Made by a program: the position numbers and the translations under genes
The notes under the pieces: model-generated
What the model was told of the DNA's origin: nothing
The model's input: the letters and a program-made list of their open reading frames with translations, nothing else
The model's database searches: none
Shown: positions 57,101 through 64,000 of the stretch, one piece after another
Layout: the number at the start of each line of letters is the position of its first letter
How positions within the stretch are numbered: the first letter of the stretch is position 1
Assembly (NCBI RefSeq): GCF_000808575.1
Contig: NZ_JWLW01000065.1
Location: forward strand, 1 to 64,000
Reading direction: 5' to 3'
Length of the DNA: 64,000 bases
Source: Alteromonas marina
Lineage (GTDB): Bacteria; Pseudomonadota; Gammaproteobacteria; Enterobacterales; Alteromonadaceae

Positions 57101-58380
57101 CCACGCTCTTTATAACCTTCAAGCTCTTTGAATACCGAATCGTGTTCTTTTTGCAGGAGCTCTTCTTTAACTTTCCATTTGAACACGTCGGCGTTTGCCG
57201 TGACGATAAGTACATCGCCATTTTCATCGCTGTTATCAAGTGCGATACCGCTTGGTGCGGTTAGTAATTCACTATTGATTTGTTTTAATTTACCGCGAGG
57301 AGAGAACTTAAAAATCCCATGAACCTCACTGGTAATCCACTTGGTTTTAGTATGGTCTTCAAAGATAATACGAAGGCCGTTTTCATAACCAAAATCGACC
57401 TTCTCAACATAGTTCCCCTCTCTGGCATGACGATACAGTCCCTCGGTGGTGACGAACCATATTTGGCCATCATGATCCTCGATCATTGAGTTTACTTGAC
57501 TTAATGATTCACCATCTCGTGTTGTTTGAGGCAGAAAAACACCGGAACTGGGAAGAAATAAGAAGGGCCCATTTTGCGTCGCGACAAATATTTGATGAGA
57601 AGATGTACGGAGTAAGCTGCGTATTTCGTTTGCGCCTGTAGCCGTTTTATTTTTCGGATCCGGCAGGAAATGCTTGGCGTTTAACGTTTTTTTATCGAGT
57701 AAATTAATCCCATAGCTGGTTGCTACCCAAAGACTATCGGCATCGTTATCAATGATGTCCCAAATGCGATTATGGGAAAGGCTATTTTTAACTCCAGGTA
57801 TTTTTTGAACTCGCTGGAATCGCCCATTGCCCAAAAAACGATTAAGCCCTTTATCGTAAGATCCCAGCCAGATATCACCTGTGCTATCTTGAAAAAGTGA
57901 CTGTATTCGGTTTGATGATAAAGAGTCTGCTTCGTTAGGCACGTTTGAGTAGCGTACAAACCGACCAGTTGTAGGCTCGTATTTGTTGACACCACCGCCC
58001 CACGTTCCCACCCAAATATTGCCCTCAGCATCCAACATTAAGTTGCCGGCATCGTTATGAGAAAGACTTTGCTCGTTTTCGCTATTTGACTCAAAGAGCT
58101 TTACGTTGCGGCCGTCGTATCGCATCAGGCCATTTTCCGCGGTACCAAACCAAAGGAAACCTTGGCGGTCTTGGACTATGGAATAGATTTCTGATGAAAC
58201 AAAGCCATCTTCAGCGGTTAAAAGTTCGACCGCATACTCATTCATTAACTTATTTGACTCCGACGCAAACACTAACGAAACACAAAACAGATTGATTAGA
58301 AAAATTGCAATCGTGCGCTCGAGAGAACGGATAATTTTTGCTTTGTTAGCAGATAAGAGGAGCTTCAAAATAAGAATCAA
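54124..58380 (-). CDS. Hybrid histidine kinase with periplasmic beta-propeller sensor
   Basis: A 1418-residue sensor. The N-terminal membrane/signal segment is about 23-42. Two seven-bladed-type propellers built from Reg_prop repeats ([30 protein letters not shown] and many more) run to about 700. A Y_Y_Y domain lies near 725-790 and a membrane helix near 805-825. HisKA carries the phospho-acceptor His near 884 ([12 protein letters not shown]), followed by an HATPase ([23 protein letters not shown]). There are two receiver domains. The second is complete (Asp near 1344 in [12 protein letters not shown]). The first, about 1125-1240, has Glu in place of the phospho-acceptor. There is no HPt or output domain, so the signal passes to a separate protein. 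Confidence 0.93.
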   Translation of the reverse strand: MILILKLLLSANKAKIIRSLERTIAIFLINLFCVSLVFASESNKLMNEYAVELLTAEDGFVSSEIYSIVQDRQGFLWFGTAENGLMRYDGRNVKLFESNSENEQSLSHNDAGNLMLDAEGNIWVGTWGGGVNKYEPTTGRFVRYSNVPNEADSLSSNRIQSLFQDSTGDIWLGSYDKGLNRFLGNGRFQRVQKIPGVKNSLSHNRIWDIIDNDADSLWVATSYGINLLDKKTLNAKHFLPDPKNKTATGANEIRSLLRTSSHQIFVATQNGPFLFLPSSGVFLPQTTRDGESLSQVNSMIEDHDGQIWFVTTEGLYRHAREGNYVEKVDFGYENGLRIIFEDHTKTKWITSEVHGIFKFSPRGKLKQINSELLTAPSGIALDNSDENGDVLIVTANADVFKWKVKEELLQKEHDSVFKELEGYKERGVIERPIIVPDQAGFLWVAQDNFVAKVDRRTKTVSRIEYPNTDSDYRQFREFRALELDNDGNVWIGTYKHGIYIYNKLSGEYKHLTTKDGLTHPEIHSLYKDASGNMWVGTGGGVNLWSVNSQSFTFFSGAEDHAGSLVDSIVEDIHQTSNGEIWVATQRGLFKYFAESKSFQHFSEKNGLPTTLIRAIADGDDGRLWLTTNKGVLLYNPDTQNVISYNRTTDLAGKNFYSDSLVKASGKTFFTSSQRGIEYFKYNQEQTDAVSANIVLTGFKKMGESVELDKPLSYVTDIDLSYEDYFFSLDFALLDFSDPKRARFAYKLEGYDEQWIDIGNHDSVSFTNLNGGDYRLLVKAMKPNGEWGDGTLSLNLHVAVAPWKSWWAYTIYGLILLGMVVSVIYLRTRLQQTEITKQKRFVQTLEQQVSEKTASLKAQANHLKQALEQAEEATKLKSEFLANMSHEIRTPMNGVIGMLGLLKKSELTAEQNQRLNIARSSANSLLVLINDILDFSKIEAGKLELESVDFDLRALVESVALSVAHSAQEKGLEVIVDVLKVNDTKIHSDPNRIQQILTNLLSNAVKFTEQGEIYIAAKLLPSDVESEAILHLTVKDTGIGIPESKLPHLFDAFTQVDASTTRRFGGTGLGLSITRKLCQLLGGDISVTSELGKGSCFNVICKVSGSEESMKLQPELVKENIRCLVVDNNASTRQSMQTQLEYWGVNALTTSSLEEAAALCSADEGSKQDPFNIDILFLEKVVVEHEQDTQLLNVKGVENLKLGRIILMTKLSDVDSYSEYRGLPIDECLPKPITTSDLLRILETTVGKAGTRNDVHTQPLVMGTIDSAEQHSAEALVELETENSPLAIEATRILLVEDNAINQLVATNALESEGYRVDVANNGLEALNMLKCSDPKAQYSAIIMDCQMPEMDGFEATQCIREGAAGDIYKNTPIIAMTANAMQSDKDMCMAAGMDDFLTKPIDNQKVTSTLQKWLNKNN

Positions 58381-58461
58381 GGCGATAAATTAAACTGCCT
58401 TCACTTTAGTGCATTCTGGTCTTTCGAACCATTCAACAAAAGGCGCATTTGTACGATATCC

Positions 58462-58500
58462 TTGACAGTTATTGACTTACGTCATAACGCACTATTAACA
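58462..58500 (+). promoter_or_regulatory. Possible overlapping promoters before the AhpD-like gene
   Basis: TTGACA (58462-58467) with TAACGC 17 bases on, and TTGACT (58472-58477) with TTAACA 17 bases on (58495-58500), form two overlapping sigma-70-like pairs. Assigned by eye. Confidence 0.3.
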
Positions 58501-58622
58501 TTTTGACTAAAATAGGTGTGTGTTGAACGATAAGATTTGCTTTGAATTTTATTTAGATTAAGCCTGAGTATCTATAGATGTTCAAGCCTAATAATCCATT
58601 ACATTTTCATCAGGGGAACGCT

Positions 58623-58964
58623 ATGACGAAGTCATATAAAGAAATTACCGATAGTTTAAATCCATATCTAGCCGAGGTTAAAAAAGGCGTGCCAGAAGTC
58701 ATGAAGGGATTTTCTGATATGGCCAAAGCGGCGACCGCCGACGGCGCGTTAGATAAAAAAACGAAAGAGCTTATTGCCCTTGCCATTGGCATCGCAACAC
58801 GATGTGATGGCTGCATAGGCTTTCATGCTAAAGCGCTAGTGCATTTAGGTGCTACCCGTGAAGAAATCGAAGAAGTGTGCGGTATGTCCGTCTATATGGG
58901 AGGCGGCCCATCATTTATGTATGCTGCCGATGCTTTACGTGCTTTTGACGAATTTAGTGAATAA
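58623..58964 (+). CDS. Carboxymuconolactone decarboxylase/AhpD-family protein
   Basis: A 113-residue, all-helical protein of the CMD/AhpD fold. The redox motif CDGC followed by IGFHAKA and LGATREEIEEVCGM is typical of AhpD-like peroxidase subunits, where the two cysteines and a nearby histidine form the active site. ATG 58623 follows AGGGGA; a longer frame from 58578 lacks a ribosome-binding site. It is divergent from the histidine kinase. The electron donor is unknown. Confidence 0.88.
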   Translation: MTKSYKEITDSLNPYLAEVKKGVPEVMKGFSDMAKAATADGALDKKTKELIALAIGIATRCDGCIGFHAKALVHLGATREEIEEVCGMSVYMGGGPSFMYAADALRAFDEFSE

Positions 58965-58972
58965 TTCTGAAT

Positions 58973-59002
58973 AAAAAAGGCCGAGTAATTCCTCGGCCCT
59001 TT
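58973..59002. terminator. Terminator between the AhpD-like gene and M16 remnant
   Basis: GGCCGAG pairs with CTCGGCC around TAATTC (58979-58998). A T-run of six follows on the minus strand and three Ts on the plus strand, so it can serve both sides. Confidence 0.75.
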
Positions 59003-59256
59003 CGTTCAAATTGTTTCGTGCCTTTGTTACCTTTCACTTTCCATTTACCAAACTCTTTTTCAAGCATGGGTTTTATGGCATCTAACGTAGTGTCGCCAAC
59101 GACAAAAATTGTCGCGTTGTCGGGGCGTAACCACGTGTTTTTAAAGTTGACAAGGTCACCTCGCGTAATCGTTTGTACGTCTTGTTCGGTTCTGGTACCA
59201 GTAAACAGTATATCATAAGCATGATCTTCTTCGTAAATAAGCGGCGGAAATAAGGT
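59001..59256 (-). pseudogene. Remnant of an M16-family zinc peptidase
   Basis: An open frame (58954-59352) carries about 85 residues that match the C-terminal part of the N-terminal domain of M16 (insulinase-like) peptidases: PPLIYEEDHAYDILFTGT, ITRGDLVNFKNTWLRPDNA, TIFVVGDTTLDAIKPMLEK and EFGKWKVKG. The HxxEH zinc site and the rest of a roughly 900-residue enzyme are absent, and both ends run into unrelated sequence. It has TTG as the only upstream start and no ribosome-binding site. A deletion relic is the simplest reading. Confidence 0.78.
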
Positions 59257-59352
59257 TAGCGCAAATAAAACTGTTATGGATTGTAAAAAGGGTAAAAAGG
59301 ACGCACTCTGAGATAGTTTTTTTGGAAGAAACGTTAGCTGAGCAAGCCGCAA

Positions 59353-59646
59353 TTACATTGCGACTAATCGTGCCCAAAGCGCTTTCACTTGCTTTGCATC
59401 TTCGTTTTCTAATTCATTGTTAGCGAAAGCACTATTAAGGCTTTCGAGCATTTTGTCATTAAGCATCGCAACAGTAGCGCCCTCTTGCATCTCTAATTGG
59501 CGAGCCTCAACGGCAAAATGGCCTTGCAAGTAGCTGGCAATAAATAGTTCGTCATCACTACCGTGATTTACCACGTCATCAAGTGATGCCTCAATATTTG
59601 CGATAGCTTTAACGACACTTTCTGGTGCTGCAGCAGGTGGTAACAC
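59353..59646 (-). CDS. yfcL: YfcL-family protein
   Basis: A 97-residue protein of unknown function matching E. coli YfcL: SLDDVVNHGSDDELFIASYL, QGHFAVEARQLE and ALWARLVAM. The start is GTG at 59646, preceded by AGGAGT at six-base spacing, which decides the start. It is the third gene of the epmC / NAD-kinase-like / yfcL leftward run. In E. coli yfcL also neighbours epmC near mnmC and fabB, so this cluster reflects an ancestral arrangement now split by about 15 kb. Confidence 0.85.
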   Translation of the reverse strand: MLPPAAAPESVVKAIANIEASLDDVVNHGSDDELFIASYLQGHFAVEARQLEMQEGATVAMLNDKMLESLNSAFANNELENEDAKQVKALWARLVAM

Positions 59647-59766
59647 GCCTTACTCCTTCCTGTTGTTAATTTCAGTTCTTTATTTCTAAATTTCTATTAT
59701 TAGTTCGAGATCATTAAATTTGGTTTTAAAAGTAATCTATCAGCCTGGTTATTTTGGACTGAGTCT

Positions 59767-60915
59767 TTAAACTCCTTGGCAAAGCACTTTGTCTTTGTAG
59801 CCCGTAATAACCGAGAACGCGCCTGCTAGTTCAACGTCTAGCGCAGCGTCGCTTGAGTCTAAGCGAAGCGGTTTTCCGTTTAATGCCTGCAGTTTTTGCT
59901 TAGTGGCGACAACAAGCATATTTTGTTTGCCAATTTGCCGAATAAACGCTGGGCTTAACTGTTGATTCCCACGCCCTAAAATGTGCCCTTGACCACCAAT
60001 AACCGTCAAAATCACTTTGGTGGGTTTGTCTTTTGTCAGCGCAATTAGTTCGCTGGCAGTCACGTCACTTGCGATTAACTCACCTTGTTTAACCACGTCA
60101 ACACCTAGCAAAGTATTGTCTAAGCCAAGGAAATCCATAACCGCACCTACGGTCGAACCAGAGCCCATAACAAAATAGGTGTCAGGTTCATCTTCCATAA
60201 TTTCGCTGACATAAGCAGCAATGTCGTCCAATACCAGCGCTTCGTCTTCTTTGCCGCCCATTTTTACGGCTTGAACATAAGTGAGTTCTGCCGGTACGCG
60301 CATTTCACCATAGTGTTTGGCAATAACTTTGCCCTCGCGAAATGCGTTTTCGTCAATATCACGTACTTCGGCATCCATTTCACTCACGAGCTCGCCTGCG
60401 ATCATCTGACTTACTACCTGCCCTGCCGCTGACGGCGACACGCAGTAAACGCCAGAATGAATTTTGCAACCGGCGGGCACACCCAACACGGGGACTTGTG
60501 TGCCGACTACGCTACAGATATTACGGGCTGTGCCGTCGCCGCCTGCAAAAAGCAGCAAGTCGACGTTTGCCTCGACCATCGCCTTCGCTGCGCGCTCTGA
60601 ATCTTCGCCCTCGGTTTGTGCAGCACTAGGCGTGTAAATTACCTCATAAGGAATACCTAGCGATTCACAGACTGTTTCGCCCATATCGCCCGCCGCTGTC
60701 ACTACGGTAAATTTCCCCGACAATGCTTCAAGGATACTGAGTGCTTTTGCCATTTTTTCATTGGCTTTCTTCTCTGCTCCCATCGCCAATGCTTTTTCTC
60801 TAATTTCTGCACCGTCGCTACCTTTAAGAGCAAGGGCTCCGCCTATACCCGCAAAAGGGTTTACCAGAATACCAAGTTTAAAAATGGCTGAGCGGTCAGA
60901 ATCATTATTTATCAT
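59767..60915 (-). CDS. ATP-NAD kinase family protein
   Basis: A 382-residue protein with an NAD/diacylglycerol-kinase fold. The phosphate-binding GGDGTARN lies in LLLFAGGDGTARNICSVV, preceded by LGILVNPFAGIGG. YFVMGSGSTVGAVMDFLG and VIGGQGHILGRGNQQLSP follow. It belongs to the COG3199/AcoX-like group distinct from housekeeping NadK, so its substrate is uncertain. Its ATG overlaps the epmC stop codon by ATGA, indicating coupled translation with the EF-P hydroxylase. Confidence 0.85.
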   Translation of the reverse strand: MINNDSDRSAIFKLGILVNPFAGIGGALALKGSDGAEIREKALAMGAEKKANEKMAKALSILEALSGKFTVVTAAGDMGETVCESLGIPYEVIYTPSAAQTEGEDSERAAKAMVEANVDLLLFAGGDGTARNICSVVGTQVPVLGVPAGCKIHSGVYCVSPSAAGQVVSQMIAGELVSEMDAEVRDIDENAFREGKVIAKHYGEMRVPAELTYVQAVKMGGKEDEALVLDDIAAYVSEIMEDEPDTYFVMGSGSTVGAVMDFLGLDNTLLGVDVVKQGELIASDVTASELIALTKDKPTKVILTVIGGQGHILGRGNQQLSPAFIRQIGKQNMLVVATKQKLQALNGKPLRLDSSDAALDVELAGAFSVITGYKDKVLCQGV

Positions 60916-61520
60916 GCGGCATCTGCTCCAGTGGCATCATCGTGTGTCTTTTTGCAAAAAGTGGTTGCTAAGGCGTTGATAAAACGTTCAGCTCTAGGCG
61001 GAAAGCCATGGGCTTTATAAAGTGCTAGCTGTGCAGCAACATTTTTAGTAAAGCCTTCTCTGTCGGGTTCTGCGTCATTTAAATTATCCGTACTCACCTG
61101 AAATTTTCTGCCTGCGGCTTCGGTGAACGCCCATTCGATGGCTTGTGGCTTAATTTCTACTTTTTCAAAGTCTGCTTGCTGCGCTGCATCGCGGCCATCA
61201 GGGCAATACCAGTAACCGTAATCTTCTAAAAGCCTACGCTTTTCTCCTGCAATACACCAATGCGCAATTTCATGTAAGGCACTCGAAAAAAAACCATGAG
61301 CAAAGACGATTTGATGGTAAGGCTTTTCGCTACCCGCTGGGATGTAAATAGGTTCATCATCACCCAAAACCAAGCGCGTATTGAAATCTTCAAACGTGCT
61401 ATTAAATAGTGATATTAACGTGGGTACATCGCTGTCTTTTTCTATACCCGGGTGCTGCGCACTAGCGGTCTCGTTGTTAAGAACATTGTTCAATGATGAC
61501 TGACTACTTTGACTGTTCAT
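60912..61520 (-). CDS. epmC: Elongation factor P hydroxylase EpmC
   Basis: Hydroxylates the beta-lysyl-lysine of EF-P after EpmA and EpmB action. The 202 residues show the YfcM/EpmC core: HQIVFAHGFFSSALHEIAHW with the HExAH iron site, then GEKRRLLEDYGYWYCPDGRD, EFEKVEIKPQA-like DFEKVEIKPQAIEW, and GFPPRAERFINAL. A variable Ser/Asn-rich N-terminus of about 35 residues precedes the domain. It is first in the run with the NAD-kinase-like gene and yfcL. Presence implies that this strain uses the EF-P lysylation pathway. Confidence 0.92.
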   Translation of the reverse strand: MNSQSSQSSLNNVLNNETASAQHPGIEKDSDVPTLISLFNSTFEDFNTRLVLGDDEPIYIPAGSEKPYHQIVFAHGFFSSALHEIAHWCIAGEKRRLLEDYGYWYCPDGRDAAQQADFEKVEIKPQAIEWAFTEAAGRKFQVSTDNLNDAEPDREGFTKNVAAQLALYKAHGFPPRAERFINALATTFCKKTHDDATGADAA

Positions 61521-61675
61521 TACGTTTATTAAAAATCTAAATAAGCGGGCTAAACTAATGGCAGCAGAGTATACCAGTAAAACTTTGCCATCTCACTTGA
61601 AAGGGACGCTTGCTTAGGTCAATCTAGGTTTACAACAGCGGATAAGCCACACTAGCTCAACAGGGAGTTTGTCAT

Positions 61676-62386
61676 TTGGCGCAAGAGATAATTAAACATA
61701 TTCATCGGGTAAATGCCCTTCGTGATTTGGCCAATCAGCTGGGCGTTATGCCTATCATTCATCAACTGCAGCATTGGCAGTGCGAACGCCTACTGGTAAC
61801 GCACGACGATTTGGCGCAGCAAAAACGTTATCAAAAAGCCATGGCGTTTTTTGTAGATGAATTATACGGGCCGAAAGATTTTAGCCAGCGTGACGCAGAC
61901 CTAGTTCGCGTAATTCCGAAGCTCGCGAAAGTGTTGCCCGACAAAGCCATGAACGCTATGGACGATGCTTTATCATTAAATGCATTATCATTCGATTTAG
62001 ATATGGCAATGGCCCAGTACTTACAACGTCATTTTCCTGGGGCCCCCATCAACCGAGATAACTACGCTTTGGCTTATCGAAATGTGGGCAGAATGGAAGA
62101 AAGAGAGCATCAAATCGACATAATTTCCCATTTGGGCGATCAACTCTCTGACGTGATAAAGATTCGTGGTATAGGTATGTTGATTTCGTTATCCCGCCGC
62201 CCAGCTAAATTAGCGGGCTTACTGGCTCTACACGAATTTTTGGAGCGAGGGTTCAATGCATTTAAAGCACTTGGTGATGTGCAAAGCTTTATTCAGCCGG
62301 TGTTGGTGCGTGAAAAGGCGATAATGCAAACGTTATTGAGTGATGAATTGACGTTACCTGAAGAAAACCCTCTGCCTGTGGTATGA
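61676..62386 (+). CDS. FFLEELY-motif family protein
   Basis: A 236-residue, mainly helical cytosolic protein. FFVDELYGPKDFSQRDADL is the defining segment of the family annotated as FFLEELY motif proteins. Other parts include HWQCERLLVTHDDLAQQKRY and ISLSRRPAKLAGLLALHEFLE. Function unknown. The start is TTG at 61676 because GGGAG lies eight bases upstream and no in-frame ATG precedes the domain. It begins a rightward run with a thioesterase and a protease-like gene. Confidence 0.75.
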   Translation: MAQEIIKHIHRVNALRDLANQLGVMPIIHQLQHWQCERLLVTHDDLAQQKRYQKAMAFFVDELYGPKDFSQRDADLVRVIPKLAKVLPDKAMNAMDDALSLNALSFDLDMAMAQYLQRHFPGAPINRDNYALAYRNVGRMEEREHQIDIISHLGDQLSDVIKIRGIGMLISLSRRPAKLAGLLALHEFLERGFNAFKALGDVQSFIQPVLVREKAIMQTLLSDELTLPEENPLPVV

Positions 62387-62452
62387 GGCGCGTTACCAGG
62401 ATGTGAAGAAACAAGGTAGGATCAAAGCAAAACATATGAGTAAGGAAAAGGT

Positions 62453-62902
62453 TTGAGCAACCCAACGCTTAATTGGATGTTAGACAACCCCTACGTGCAG
62501 CAATGGCATATTGATGAAACACACATCGACCACTATCAGCATGTGAATAATGTAGCGTACCTGTCGCAGCTCGAAAGCTTAGCTTGGGCCCATTCAAACG
62601 CACTTGGCTTGCAGTTTGCTGATTATCAGGCGCTAAACAGAGGTATGGTGATAAAGCGTCACGAACTTAACTATCATCTACCAACACATCTTGGAGATAC
62701 ATTAGAATGCGCAACTTGGATAGTGCATTGCGATAGCAAACTTACCTTGAAACGCCAGTTTCAATTTATCTGCCCAAAGCGAAACAAAACCGTATTTGAT
62801 GCTATAACCACATTTGTATGCGTCAGCCTTGATACTGGCGCGCCTAAACGAATGCCTAAGCAATTTGTGGACGTATATGGAAAGGCGTGTGAACAACAAT
62901 GA
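62453..62902 (+). CDS. Hotdog-fold acyl-CoA thioesterase
   Basis: A 149-residue thioesterase of the 4HBT/YbgC type: DETHIDHYQHVNNVAYLSQLE with the HVNN active-site segment, then VIKRHELNYHLPTHLGDTLE and TTFVCVSLDTG. It hydrolyses acyl-CoA thioesters in the cytosol; chain length is unknown. The start is TTG at 62453 with AAGG just upstream. Its stop codon overlaps the next gene by ATGA. Confidence 0.87.
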   Translation: MSNPTLNWMLDNPYVQQWHIDETHIDHYQHVNNVAYLSQLESLAWAHSNALGLQFADYQALNRGMVIKRHELNYHLPTHLGDTLECATWIVHCDSKLTLKRQFQFICPKRNKTVFDAITTFVCVSLDTGAPKRMPKQFVDVYGKACEQQ

Positions 62903-64000
62903 AAACATGGCTCGCAGTTCTGCTTACACTTTTTCTATGTGTGTCGTTAGGCATCAATGTTTACCTATGGATTAACTTAAAGCAGCACAATGACGGCGCT
63001 TATAAGCTAGAAGCAGACTATGAGCATCGTTTACAACATGAGGCAGCGCAAGAAAGTGAAACTCAGGCGAGAGGGAATATAGAGCCATTCAACAAACAAC
63101 GTGAATCTACCTCTTATCCAAACGCTGACAGAACTAGCATACCGTCAAATGAGCGTGAAGATTTGCGCTTATCTAAACGACAAATTGACCAAAATGATAT
63201 AGTAGCCTTAACGACTCTACTTAATGACGGACAGTATGCGTTGCTCGCCACTGAGCTTACAAAGTATTTGAAAAATGACCCGCTTAATGAGTCACTACTG
63301 TTGCTAGAAGGTGAGCTAATTGAACTTACGAAACCGCTTCCGACAGCACTTGTCCATTACTACGACTTAGCTGAACTGCCTCTTTCAAACGAAACACTGA
63401 CATTTATAGACACAAAAATTGCTACCTTGTATCAACAGGCACAAACGCAGTTAAGTCAAGACGAACAATGGGAACTGGTAGCAAGATTGAACGAACCTTT
63501 ATATCAGCGCATACCCGACGCGAAACACTACACTCTTAACCTGGCTGAAGCCTACGCCTATCAGCAAAAGCTTACGTTAATGGAAGACGTGCTTGCCGCC
63601 CTGCCATTAAACGATAGAGACGCAAATATCATTCGCAATAAAGCCTATGAAATGCGCGATATCGCCAACACAGATAACACGCCAAACGAAAGCGAACTAG
63701 CGCCACCAGACGCTGAGGCCGCACGTTATCAAACTCGCGTAGCTTTGCAGCGTATTGGTGACCAATATCGCCTTGAAGCAAAGGCGCTTAACCAAAAAGC
63801 CACCATGATTTTAGATACGGGTGCCAGTACCACTGCCATATCATCGCGATTGTTTGCTCGCTTGGGTCGTATGCGCAACCTCACGTTTATCGGTAACTTC
63901 AACGTTAGAACCGCGTCAGGAACAATTGAAGCTCCACTAGTACAAATACCGCGATTTTACTTTGCTGGCTATGAGTTCAACGATGTTTCTGCCATCGTGC
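62899..64000 (+). CDS. Retropepsin-like aspartic protease with TPR-like region, partial
   Basis: Open to the window edge (367 codons seen, no stop). An N-terminal membrane segment (VLLTLFLCVSLGINVYLWI) is followed by a polar linker, then a helical repeat-like region (about 105-270, LAEAYAYQQKLTLMEDVLAA). From about 295 a clan AA protease domain begins, with the active-site motif MILDTGASTTAIS and TFIGNFNVRTASGTIEAP. The ATG overlaps the thioesterase stop (ATGA). A periplasmic protease anchored in the inner membrane is likely. The C-terminal end is missing. Confidence 0.85.
   Translation, partial: MKTWLAVLLTLFLCVSLGINVYLWINLKQHNDGAYKLEADYEHRLQHEAAQESETQARGNIEPFNKQRESTSYPNADRTSIPSNEREDLRLSKRQIDQNDIVALTTLLNDGQYALLATELTKYLKNDPLNESLLLLEGELIELTKPLPTALVHYYDLAELPLSNETLTFIDTKIATLYQQAQTQLSQDEQWELVARLNEPLYQRIPDAKHYTLNLAEAYAYQQKLTLMEDVLAALPLNDRDANIIRNKAYEMRDIANTDNTPNESELAPPDAEAARYQTRVALQRIGDQYRLEAKALNQKATMILDTGASTTAISSRLFARLGRMRNLTFIGNFNVRTASGTIEAPLVQIPRFYFAGYEFNDVSAIV

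Overview
The window looks like core chromosome of a marine gammaproteobacterium, most likely Alteromonas or a close relative. This rests on moderate GC, gammaproteobacterial gene orders (yafS-gloB-mltD and the pdxB-asd-fimV-truA-accD-folC-dedD-cvpA-purF string) and protein families such as FimV, YfcL, EpmC, MnmC and FlgO. I assigned the genus by recognising proteins, not by a database search. No rRNA, tRNA, insertion sequence, phage or CRISPR array was seen.

Layout. 0-6.5 kb: small mechanosensitive channel, YafS-type methyltransferase, glyoxalase II, lytic transglycosylase MltD, a membrane protein with a voltage-sensor-like S4 segment, and a small lipoprotein. 6.5-12.3 kb: cysS, ppiB and lpxH, then the YqiJ/YqiK flotillin pair and a small cysteine-rich protein. 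12.3-18.1 kb: a sucrose-phosphorylase-type GH13 enzyme behind a LacI-like palindrome, an HxlR regulator divergent from acryloyl-CoA reductase, and a LysR regulator divergent from a zinc-ADH-like reductase. 18.2-22.3 kb: S10 peptidase, AcpH, MiaE and a Yip1 protein whose ribosome-binding site lies in an inverted repeat. 22.4-35.8 kb: a long leftward housekeeping block (pdxB, asd, a giant acidic fimV, truA, accD, folC, dedD, cvpA, purF). 36-44 kb: class II aldolase, a Crp/Fnr regulator with a perfect operator-like palindrome, a ParD/ParE pair, fabB, an acyl-CoA ligase and mnmC. 44-51 kb: three tandem FlgO-like lipoproteins, then a patchwork of small accessory genes (GNAT, VOC, secreted proteins, chalcone-isomerase-like, M23 and M50 peptidases). 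51-64 kb: ModF-like double ATPase, AtoE-type transporter, a 1418-residue propeller hybrid histidine kinase, a CMD/AhpD-like protein, an M16 peptidase remnant, the yfcL / NAD-kinase-like / epmC operon, and a three-gene run (FFLEELY-type protein, thioesterase, retropepsin-like protease) cut by the window edge.

Functional themes are envelope maintenance (MscS, MltD, LpxH, DedD, CvpA, M23), polar organisation and motility (FimV, FlgO paralogs), fatty-acid and cofactor synthesis (AccD, FabB, FolC, PdxB, AcpH), RNA and translation-factor modification (TruA, MiaE, MnmC, EpmC), and local regulator-target pairs. The least explained items are the S4-like membrane protein, the Crp-like regulator with its altered operator, the FlgO triplet, the structured Yip1 leader and the M50 membrane protein. 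No clearly new multi-gene system such as a defence island or biosynthetic cluster was found.
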